Shown here piece after piece: positions 43,370 to 49,955 of a DNA stretch of 49,955 nucleotides. The DNA is from Armatimonadetes bacterium CG2_30_59_28 (GTDB lineage Bacteria; Armatimonadota; Abditibacteriia; CG2-30-59-28). Where the stretch lies: contig MNXM01000074.1 in NCBI GenBank assembly GCA_001872605.1, forward strand, positions 1-49,955. Direction: 5' to 3'. The first letter of the stretch is position 1, and each line of letters starts with the position of its first letter. The translations under genes and the position numbers were made by a program. Under the pieces are notes generated by a model. The model saw only the letters and a program-made list of their open reading frames with translations. It ran no database searches and was not told the DNA's origin.

Positions 43370-44023
43370 ATGAAAGTCACACGCAAACGCGGTTTTACGC
43401 TCATTGAATTGCTGGTGGTCATTGCCATCATCGCTATTCTTGCAGCGATCCTGTTTCCGGTGTTCGCCAAGGCACGGGAGAAAGCAAGGACAGCCAGTTG
43501 TCAGTCCAATCTGAAGCAGTTGGCCTTGGGCGCCATGATGTACGCCCAGGACTACGATGAAACCATGATCCGAAGCAACATCGCTCCGGTCACCTACACC
43601 TTGCCCAACGGCGCAACAAGCACCACGACAGACCAGTTGTGGGTGTATTCTCTGTATTCGTATGTCAAGAATGTGCAGGTATACAATTGTCCCTCTGGCA
43701 CGAATGAGTTCAGCGCCTCCGTTTACACGTCCAGTTTGGGTTACGGGTACAACGACAACTACAGCCTTGGCGGGATTCCACTCGCTGAGATCGCCTCGCC
43801 GTCCGAAACGATTCTTTTCGCAGACTGCGATTACTACCTGACCGACTGGGACACTAACGCAACCTCAGACAACCATGCCGCCGTGGACTCACGCCACAGC
43901 GGTGGCGCCAATCTGGCGTTCCTGGACGGTCACGTGAAATGGTCGAACATCTCCAAGGTCGCATACAGTGACGGAGCCGATCATGCCGACCCTCCATCGC
44001 CCAATATCTGGGATAATAGCTGA
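43370..44023 (+). CDS. DUF1559 prepilin-like protein, intact
   Basis: This 217-residue protein starts [19 protein letters not shown] with a type III-like prepilin signal and helix. [19 protein letters not shown] follows, then a globular domain with [13 protein letters not shown]. The in-frame C-terminal motif is [22 protein letters not shown] 43370 is preferred over 43358 because TGGAGGT (43359-43365) then serves as the ribosome-binding site. It is the only one of the five prepilin-like genes on the plus strand. Confidence 0.9.
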   Translation: MKVTRKRGFTLIELLVVIAIIAILAAILFPVFAKAREKARTASCQSNLKQLALGAMMYAQDYDETMIRSNIAPVTYTLPNGATSTTTDQLWVYSLYSYVKNVQVYNCPSGTNEFSASVYTSSLGYGYNDNYSLGGIPLAEIASPSETILFADCDYYLTDWDTNATSDNHAAVDSRHSGGANLAFLDGHVKWSNISKVAYSDGADHADPPSPNIWDNS

Positions 44024-44165
44024 TGGGTGTGGCGCCGTAGAATAGATGGGAAGTGTCTCTGAAGACCCGCCAGGATGCCCACTGTCCGCCGTTTCTGTTG
44101 GACAGGGGGCTTTTCTTGTCTGCCGGTTGCGGCGGGCCGCGGCTGCGGTGTCGCGCCGCTCCGCT

Positions 44166-45344
44166 CTACCAGTCGCCCACACTGCCGTCCGCGTAGAAGC
44201 TGCGTTGAAGGACTTCCTGCTCGAAGGGATGTTTGGAAACTTCGGCGTCGTTGATCTCGATGCCGAGTCCGGGACGATCGGAGGGGTGAACGATACGTCC
44301 TTTCTCCTCCACCGTAAAGCCTTCACTCACGACATCCTTCCGCCACGGGACATCGTCGGTGACGGTTTCGCAGATGATGTAGCTGGGAGTGGCGAACCCG
44401 AACTCCAGTGACGCGGCCGTGCTGACAGGTCCCTGTGGATTGTGAGGGGCCATCGCCACGCGGTAGGCTTCTGCCATGGCCGCGATGCGCCGCGCCTCGC
44501 TGAGTCCGCCGCAGTGGGTGATGTCCGGTTGAATGATGCTGCACGCGCGCTTCTCCAGCAGTTCGCGGAACTGGTGCTGGGATGTCAGACGCTCGCCTGT
44601 GGCGATGGGGGTTTTCACCGCTCGCTGAACTGCGGCGATGCCGTCCACCGCCTCCGGCCAGCAAGGCTCCTCAAAAAAATAGAGTCCGTAAGGTTCCAGC
44701 GCCTTTGCGAAAAGCAGACCCATCGCGGGTGAGAGTCGAGCATGGCAATCGACCATGATGTCGATGTCATCGCCCACCGCGTCCCGCATGGCAGCGACAC
44801 ACGCCTCCGCAGCTTTGACGGGTGTCAGTCCCTCGATGGGTGCCGTTTCCGGGACCGCCATCGCTTTGAATGCGGTGAAGCCCCTCACCACAGCCTGTTG
44901 AGCGAGGTCGGCAAAGCGTTTCGCCTGATCCACTGAAGTTTCGTAAAAGTCCTCCATCCGTCCCCCGCCCAGATGGGCGTAGGTGCGAACATCGTCCCGC
45001 ACGGGTCCACCCCACAATTTGTGGCATGGGACGCCGTGGAGTTTGCCGAGAATGTCCCAGAGCGCAAGGTCGATGCCGCTCATCGCGGTGGCCCGCACGA
45101 TGCCGTAACTGTGCCAAAAGTGCTGGCGGTACATTATCTGCCAGAGGTATTCGATACGCGTCGGGTCCTCGCCAATGAGCAACGGGGACAAGTCCTCAAC
45201 TGCGCCGACCACGGCGCGGGTATGCCATTCCAGCGTCGCCTCTCCCCAACCGTACAACCCGTCCTGGTCGGTGAGCACCTTCACAAACACCCAGTTCCGC
45301 ATCCGGGCATTGCAGACTCTGGTCTCGATGGAGGATATCTTCAT
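44166..45344 (-). CDS. Enolase-superfamily dehydratase, D-galactonate dehydratase-like
   Basis: This 392-residue protein belongs to the mandelate racemase/muconate lactonising enzyme group of the enolase superfamily. It resembles DgoD-type D-galactonate dehydratases, which remove water from a sugar acid in the cytoplasm. The N-terminal cap has [20 protein letters not shown]. Mg ligands are in [20 protein letters not shown] and TGERLTSQ, and the catalytic His is in [16 protein letters not shown]. Its neighbours on the same strand are an aldo/keto reductase and a xylose-isomerase-like barrel, together a plausible sugar-acid pathway. Substrate is not certain from sequence. Confidence 0.85.
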   Translation of the reverse strand: MKISSIETRVCNARMRNWVFVKVLTDQDGLYGWGEATLEWHTRAVVGAVEDLSPLLIGEDPTRIEYLWQIMYRQHFWHSYGIVRATAMSGIDLALWDILGKLHGVPCHKLWGGPVRDDVRTYAHLGGGRMEDFYETSVDQAKRFADLAQQAVVRGFTAFKAMAVPETAPIEGLTPVKAAEACVAAMRDAVGDDIDIMVDCHARLSPAMGLLFAKALEPYGLYFFEEPCWPEAVDGIAAVQRAVKTPIATGERLTSQHQFRELLEKRACSIIQPDITHCGGLSEARRIAAMAEAYRVAMAPHNPQGPVSTAASLEFGFATPSYIICETVTDDVPWRKDVVSEGFTVEEKGRIVHPSDRPGLGIEINDAEVSKHPFEQEVLQRSFYADGSVGDW

Positions 45345-45412
45345 GGTGTGATCCTTTCAGATGAGTGTGGTGCATTCTATCGGAGGTGCGCATGCTCTGC
45401 AAGCCCAAAATG

Positions 45413-45455
45413 AGAGAGACCCCGGGCGGTTGCGATACTGACCGAGGGTCTCTCT
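45413..45455 (-). terminator. Candidate intrinsic terminator, minus strand
   Basis: A perfect 10-bp stem (AGAGAGACCC, 45413-45422; GGGTCTCTCT, 45446-45455) lies between the TIM-barrel gene and the dehydratase gene. Reading leftward the stem is followed by CATTTT, a short T-tract. It could end the upstream transcript or attenuate the dehydratase gene. Confidence 0.45.
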
Positions 45456-45480
45456 GAGGATGCAGGCCCGATGGTGCGGT

Positions 45481-46230
45481 CTACCAGCACGATTTCGTGC
45501 GCACTGAAGCGACGCACTTAGAGACTGCGGGGACGGGATTCTCCACGTCGCCTTCATATTCGAGGACGGCGTAGCCGCTGAAATCCACTTTGTTCATCGC
45601 CTCAAACAAGGCTTCCAGGTTGAGGTTCCCGGTTCCCACAACAACGTCTTCCGGCTTGCGGGCGCGGTCGAAGATGAAATCCTTAATATGCACGCCGTAG
45701 AGACGATCACCAAACCGGTTGGCCATGCCGACCGGATCTTCGCCCGAGTCCAGCGCCCAGGCGGTGTCAAGACAGAGCCTAATCCGGGCACTGGTGCTTT
45801 TGAACACATGAGCCAAAACTTCACTGCTCCCGAGCCAGTGGCGGCCGCCGTGGTTGTGAATCGCCAGCTTCACATCGAATTCGTCGGCCAGTTCCTCCGC
45901 GGTGCGGTAGCAGTCGGGAACGGTGTCGAGGGAAAAGCTGACAGACATGTACTTCGCTCCGGCTTTCTTACAGAACTCAAAATACTTCCGCTCCTTCGCT
46001 TCGTCATTCGCGATCCCCTGCACGCCGATGCTGACGATATCGACTCCGCTATCGCGGTACTGCTGAATTGCCGCGTCGCAGGCCGCGTCGTCTGCAAAAT
46101 CGACGTGCACACCGCACAACTCGATCCTGTCAAGCTCACATTCTTTCACCAATTCGATGACTTTCGCGTTGTCCTTGAAGTGGCGGAAGCAGTAGCTCTG
46201 CACGCCCAGTTCCTTGCTCAGTGCGATCAT
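45481..46230 (-). CDS. Sugar phosphate isomerase/epimerase family (xylose isomerase-like TIM barrel)
   Basis: This 249-residue protein begins MIALSKELGVQSYCFRHFKD, typical of the AP-endonuclease-2/xylose-isomerase-like family. Metal-binding positions fit VKLAIHNHGGRHW, RIRLCLDTAWALDSG, GVHIKDFIF and YAVLEYEGD. Such proteins isomerise or epimerise sugars or inositol derivatives in the cytoplasm. ATG 46230 is chosen because GGGAGGT lies five bases upstream. It is second in the minus-strand sugar catabolism group, between the aldo/keto reductase and the dehydratase. Confidence 0.85.
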   Translation of the reverse strand: MIALSKELGVQSYCFRHFKDNAKVIELVKECELDRIELCGVHVDFADDAACDAAIQQYRDSGVDIVSIGVQGIANDEAKERKYFEFCKKAGAKYMSVSFSLDTVPDCYRTAEELADEFDVKLAIHNHGGRHWLGSSEVLAHVFKSTSARIRLCLDTAWALDSGEDPVGMANRFGDRLYGVHIKDFIFDRARKPEDVVVGTGNLNLEALFEAMNKVDFSGYAVLEYEGDVENPVPAVSKCVASVRTKSCW

Positions 46231-46364
46231 GGTACCTCCCTGAATGTTTGATGGTCGATGGCAAATGGTCCTCGACCACCTGTGACAAGTGCGAGGTCTC
46301 CAATATTGTTGCCAGAAAGAAGGCAATCACAACGGGTCGGTCCAGAATCCCCTTTGTGAGATGA

Positions 46365-47450
46365 CTACGTCAACAGCACCGGGCAGGCGCGTTGGACCTC
46401 CTCGATGGCCGCACGGGCGGTGTCGTCCCACTCAAAATCAGGATGCTCCCGAACTCGACGGAGAAAATTCTCCACCGTGGGGCGGGCGCCAGAGAAGCCG
46501 AAACGGGTGAAGAGGTCGAAGTAGATCATTGCCTGTCGGAAGTTCACTCCTTCGGGAGCGGGCGGGCATTCGCCGCGTTCAAGGAACCGAACCTGTCCCA
46601 TCGCCTCGACGCGCCGGCGGAGTTCCAGCTTCTCGTCAATGTCCATCGCGGCAAAACGTCTTCCAGCAAAGCAGTTTTCCTCCACGCGGGCCGGGCTGCT
46701 GAAACGCACGAGCACGCAGTCGATATCTGGATGGCACAGAACCGCCAGCAGGGAAGCCTGCCCGGGAGTATCAACGATCCCCTCAAAAACTGAATAAAAG
46801 ACGCCCCACTCCCGAGCGGTGAGGGCGTTCATCGTGGGGAAGTTGGCGACCACCCCCATGCCCTCTTCCTTCGCCAGCGGGATGATCTCCTTCTCAATCG
46901 GTTCCACCCGCACCAGGCAACACGGAAGCTGGACGACTTCGTAGACGCCCGTGCGAATCAATTCGCGCAGGCGATGGATGTCGAGTTTCTGGAAGTAGTC
47001 AAAGCTGAAGGCGATGTGTTTGACCAGACCCCTCTCCTTCGCCTTCACCGCGCCCTCCATCACGCCGCCCTTCTTGAGGGAGTTGTACAGCTGCTCTTCG
47101 GTACTGCAACCGTGGGGGGCATAGAACAAGTCGATGACATCGGTCTTCATTCGCTCCAGACTGGTTTCGACTTCATCCAGCGTCTTCACCGCGTCCACGG
47201 GGTGCGATTTTGTCGCAAGCACGAAGTCGTTCCGGTGGCGGCTTACGTGCTGGCCGATAAGCGCCTCGGAATCCCAGTAGGAGGGCGCGGTGTCGAGGAA
47301 ATTGCCTCCGCGCGACTGAAACGTGGTCCAGATCGACCGCGAACTCTTTGAGTTCGACCCCATGTCCTCCGGCTTGCCGGTCGACCCCGGCGCGCCCCAG
47401 CCGATCACGGACACCTCCAACCCGCTACGCCCCAGGATGACCGTGGGCAT
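46365..47450 (-). CDS. Aldo/keto reductase family oxidoreductase
   Basis: This protein of about 361 residues starts MPTVILGRSGLEVSVIGWG, the usual N-terminus of the aldo/keto reductase family. The catalytic tetrad positions are visible: Asp and Tyr in NFLDTAPSYWDSE, Lys in VLATKSH, and His in LFYAPHG. It is expected to use NADPH to reduce or oxidise a sugar or aldehyde in the cytoplasm. The C-terminal extension with ENFLRRVREHPDFEWDD is somewhat longer than in the standard family. ATG 47450 is preferred, with GGAGAG just upstream; an in-frame GTG at 47504 is an alternative. Confidence 0.85.
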   Translation of the reverse strand: MPTVILGRSGLEVSVIGWGAPGSTGKPEDMGSNSKSSRSIWTTFQSRGGNFLDTAPSYWDSEALIGQHVSRHRNDFVLATKSHPVDAVKTLDEVETSLERMKTDVIDLFYAPHGCSTEEQLYNSLKKGGVMEGAVKAKERGLVKHIAFSFDYFQKLDIHRLRELIRTGVYEVVQLPCCLVRVEPIEKEIIPLAKEEGMGVVANFPTMNALTAREWGVFYSVFEGIVDTPGQASLLAVLCHPDIDCVLVRFSSPARVEENCFAGRRFAAMDIDEKLELRRRVEAMGQVRFLERGECPPAPEGVNFRQAMIYFDLFTRFGFSGARPTVENFLRRVREHPDFEWDDTARAAIEEVQRACPVLLT

Positions 47451-47645
47451 TCTCTCCGGAATCACGTTTTGCCGGGACCGGTATTGTGTGTGGCGATTCT
47501 CCACCGTTCGTTCCCCTCCACCCAAATGAAATAGGCCTCGCGGACTCAAGGAGCCCACCACCGCACCCTCCCGCAGATATACTCGTTAAGGTTGAGAAAC
47601 GACCCTGCGGATTCTGACTGGACGCTGTCCTGCCCCAATATGCAC

Positions 47646-47723
47646 CTGCCGTAGGAAAAAGCTCCAGCTTTGTCGCCCGGTCAACCTGCTGATTGACAAA
47701 GCTGAAGATTTATCCTACGGCAG
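47646..47723. repeat. GTAGG-type hairpin, 29-bp arms
   Basis: Arms 47646-47674 (CTGCCGTAGGAAAAAGCTCC...) and 47695-47723 pair with three mismatches around a 20-base loop. The arm sequence is closely related to that at 42636-42697. It lies upstream of the aldo/keto reductase gene and beside the frameshifted prepilin gene. Confidence 0.8.
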
Positions 47724-47863
47724 AAAGCGTGGATTCTCAACCTTGACGAGTATACATCTCTGCAACACGAGACCGCACATCTTGGAGCCACTCATAGGAA
47801 GACCCTCGCTCTCGAGATGCAAAGCGGGGGTCATATCGCGGACTCTGCGAGTTCCGTCGCTTG

Positions 47864-48525
47864 TCATACGGACGGCGGCTGCTTCGACCAGCAATTGGAG
47901 GTCCGGTTAAGCAGGCAGCTATTGGATTGCCACTTGGCGTGGCCATCCGCATACCCGCAGTATTGCCACCATTATGCCGCGCGGGATTGGGTATCCCCCA
48001 GTAGGCGCCATAGCCCGGTGATGTCGCGTACTTGCTGGGATCGTAAATGAGATATCCTTGCGTCGGCGTTGCCCCCGACTGATTCTGCGATTCCATCAAC
48101 ATGATGGCTTCGGCCGGATACGCCACATTGGCGAGGTGCTGGGACTTGGCGGGATACGACGCTCCACCCCAACCCGCGTCTGCCGAGAACGATGGAAACA
48201 CCACTCCGTAAGAGTATGCAAAGGCACTGCTGGGACACTGGTGGACTTGGAGGTTTTTGATGTATGGACCCAGCAGAGTCATCCACGTCTGCCCTGGCAG
48301 GGTATAGGGCACCACGAATTCATCGTAGTCCTGCGCGTACATCATCTCGGCTAAAGTGAGTTGCTTGACGTTGGAGAGACAACTCGATTGCCTCGCCTTC
48401 TCCCGCGCCCTCGCAAACACGGGGAACAGGATGGCCGCCAATATGGCGATGATCGCGATCACCACGAGCAATTCAATCAGTGTAAAACCCTTGCGGGTCG
48501 TGGGACCTTTCTTTGCGACATACAT
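47864..48525 (-). pseudogene. DUF1559 prepilin-like gene, frameshifted near the 3' end
   Basis: The gene starts [20 protein letters not shown] and has [19 protein letters not shown] and [13 protein letters not shown] in frame. At the conserved motif the frame reads [16 protein letters not shown], while the -1 frame gives [15 protein letters not shown] and ends ...KQPPSV at 47864. One extra G in the run at 47954-47956 (CCC on the plus strand) would give the standard [12 protein letters not shown]. So a single-base deletion in a homopolymer is inferred, either biological or a sequencing error. The uncorrected frame would run on to 47737. Confidence 0.8.
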
Positions 48526-48552
48526 AACACGGCTTCTCCTTGGGTGATTTCC

Positions 48553-49229
48553 CTAATTCAGATTCCACCACACGGATGTGCCCTTGGTAGAATCCAGCCC
48601 GATCTGTCCGCAACTACTCACGCCGTCGCGGGATGGCGCCCCGGCCGGAGCAGCGACCTTGTACCACTTCGCGTGGCCGTCGGCGAGGGCGAAGTTGCTT
48701 CCTCCGCTGTGCCTTTCCGAGGAGCCTCTCTCATTGATAGCGATCCACTGATAGTCAGTGAAGCTGTTCACGTTGTAAACCATCCCACGGACCCGTTCGT
48801 GAAGCAGCACAGTATTGGCGGGGTACTTGATGTCAGCCATCGGCGCACCTCCTCCATCCGCGTTCTGAATCGACATGCTTCCGTTGTAGTCGGTCGTCAC
48901 ATTACCGCCCGTTCCTGCAGTGGAACAGGAGGGGCAATACCATACCTGTGGGTTCTTGATGTACGGTTCCAACGTCTTCCACCACGCCCACGGGTCCGCG
49001 GGGGGGAAGTCCAATCCCGTCCACCATGGTTCCCCGGGAAGCGCTCGTCGTAGTCTTGGACGTACATCATCATAGCGAGGCCAAGCTGCTTCATGTTTGA
49101 CAGGCAACTCGCCGTCCTCGCCTTCTCCCGCGCCCTTGCGAACACCGGGAACAGGATGGCCGCCAAGATGGCGATGATCGCGATCACGACCAGTAACTCA
49201 ATCAGCGTAAATCCACGTTCTCTGCGCAT
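48553..49229 (-). pseudogene. DUF1559 prepilin-like gene, frameshifted in the middle
   Basis: ATG 49229 (GGAG upstream) begins [18 protein letters not shown], with [19 protein letters not shown] and [11 protein letters not shown]. The downstream frame, in -1 relative position, contains [19 protein letters not shown] and the conserved RHSGGSNFALADGHAKWYK, ending at 48553. The shift lies between about 49000 and 49038, in a stretch with a 7-G run (49000-49006) and a CCCC run. Adding one base to either run restores one frame. It is followed after 27 bp by the prepilin-like gene starting at 48525, so the two may be co-transcribed. Confidence 0.8.
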
Positions 49230-49528
49230 CTTCGTATTCTCCTTTTTTCTCGCATGCATCGATGTATGATGCTCGTTCTCCTACCAGGTCTGTCAGTGCG
49301 TCTTGTTGTTCGTCGATTGGTTCCAAGCTCACCTCCAGTCCATCGGCCGCGTTGTCTCTTGGGCAATCCGTTGCGGTCTCGAGTTGATTTCGTCCCGTCG
49401 GTGCTTTTCCCCTTCTCCGATCCTCCTCAGCGCTTGGCGACCGGAGTGCTCGCCCAACTTCTCAATGGGAAGGCGCGGCGCCGAGGTCGTATTCGTTACC
49501 GCCAATAACTTAGCTGCTGCGTTCCTTC
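49230..49528. other. Intergenic region upstream of prepilin genes
   Basis: This region presumably contains the promoter of the prepilin-like pair reading left. No gene with a recognisable domain is present; open frames here are short and start poorly. Confidence 0.4.
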
Positions 49529-49600
49529 GTGGAGGCGGTCTCCGACGTGCCCCATGGGGTGGAGTTACGCGAACATGGGCACGTTGGAGACCGCCCCTAC
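49529..49600. repeat. GTAGG-type hairpin, 24-bp arms
   Basis: Arms 49529-49552 (GTGGAGGCGGTCTCCGACGT...) and 49577-49600 pair with three mismatches around a 24-base loop. The end GTAGGGGCGGTCTCC echoes GTAGGAGGCGTCTCC at 37744-37802 and GTAGGGCAGAGTCTCC at 49810-49825. Different elements keep the termini and a CTCC core while the remaining arm sequence changes in a paired manner. Confidence 0.75.
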
Positions 49601-49734
49601 AAAAGCCGCACGTCAAAAAGCGAGTTCTCAACCCCATCAATCCCCGGACAGAACGGCGCCGTAAGAGTTCTCCGGAGTAACCGTGCCCTACATGTTCTAT
49701 GGCGTATACTATACCCATTCTATTTATTTATTAA
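49601..49734. other. Short intergenic stretch
   Basis: No gene is recognised. An AT-rich tract (TATTTATTTATTAACC, 49721-49736) precedes the right inverted repeat and is unusual in this fairly G+C-rich window. Confidence 0.4.
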
Positions 49735-49833
49735 CCTGGAATTGTATCATAAAGGAACGCGGGACATACGCTGATCTTTCTGCCACCGGCGCAAAGGATC
49801 GAACGGGTTGTAGGGCAGAGTCTCCGTCCCTGC
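49735..49833. repeat. Right copy of the 99-bp inverted repeat
   Basis: This is the reverse complement of 1-99 with two mismatches, near GGCGCAAAGGATCG. It ends with GTAGGGCAGAGTCTCCGTCC. Together with 49933-49955 its end forms a 23-bp inverted repeat with a loop of about 100 bases. Confidence 0.85.
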
Positions 49834-49932
49834 CGAATCCGGTTTTCTCGGCTATGCAGTGGATGGGTTTTGTTGGATTCATGCTCACCGACGAGTTGCG
49901 TTGGATGAAGGGCTGGACGAGGCTGTTACTCA

Positions 49933-49955
49933 GGCAGGGACGGAGACTCTGCCCT
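49933..49955. repeat. Partial repeat arm cut by the window end
   Basis: GGCAGGGACGGAGACTCTGC followed by CCT is the reverse complement of 49811-49833. The last 22 bases equal window positions 1-22. The element appears to continue beyond the window. Confidence 0.8.

Noticed and set aside
40563-49038. Programmed -1 ribosomal frameshifting in the prepilin-like genes
   Set aside because: The direction fits, but no common slippery heptamer is found at the three sites; only the third has a C-run that could slip. Base deletions are simpler.
37716-49600. CRISPR array
   Set aside because: The hairpin repeats are scattered, differ in sequence and have no regular spacers or cas genes.
1-49955. Circular element suggested by identical 22-base ends
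   Set aside because: The same 22 bases also occur inverted at 49812-49833, so this is a dispersed repeat and not proof of circularity.

Overview
The window most likely comes from an uncultured member of the phylum Armatimonadota (or a close relative). The main evidence is five type IV prepilin-like proteins of the DUF1559 type whose N-termini carry the block [18 protein letters not shown] followed by FPVFA(R/K)AREKAR, a signature very common in that phylum. A large SpoIVB-type (S55) peptidase fusion, a Bat/MoxR operon and secreted carbohydrate-active proteins fit this. Assignment is by recognition, not by search. No rRNA, tRNA, CRISPR array, phage or transposase gene was seen.

Layout. 0.3-4.2 kb (+): FecCD-type permease, its ATPase, and a two-domain homocysteine S-methyltransferase/methylenetetrahydrofolate reductase. 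4.3-5.9 kb (-): remnant of a Ser/Thr kinase-WD40 gene and a ferredoxin. 6.5-10.7 kb (-): one 1387-residue secreted S55 peptidase/beta-propeller/Ig-like protein. 11.1-17.3 kb (+): a phosphate operon pstS-pstC-pstA-pstB-pstB-phoU followed with 4-bp overlap by a fumarylacetoacetate-hydrolase-family gene, then a discoidin/SGNH-like secreted protein. 18.5-20.0 kb (-): receiver-GAF-HD-GYP regulator. 20.2-26.8 kb (-): four secreted proteins, probably polysaccharide degradation. 27.0-37.6 kb (+): a nearly complete Bat (von Willebrand/MoxR) cluster. 37.8-40.3 kb (+): beta-propeller lactonase and RlmD-type rRNA methyltransferase. 40.4-49.2 kb: accessory-looking region with five prepilin-like genes, three carrying frameshifts, interleaved with a sugar-acid catabolic trio (aldo/keto reductase, xylose-isomerase-like TIM barrel, galactonate-dehydratase-like enolase) and many hairpin repeats.

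The most notable points: (i) the two adjacent PstB ATPases are degenerate in complementary ways (one lost the Q-loop Gln and H-loop His, the other lost the LSGGQ signature), which predicts an obligate asymmetric heterodimer with one canonical ATP site, unlike the usual PstB homodimer; (ii) the S55 peptidase has its Asp/Ser motif before its His motif, the reverse of SpoIVB; (iii) hairpin repeats are spread through intergenic DNA and have also become translated parts of Bat-cluster proteins, in one case a 40-bp tandem unit read in two frames; (iv) three of five prepilin-like genes show the same-direction frameshift while about 30 other genes are intact; (v) the window is bracketed by a 99-bp near-identical inverted repeat.
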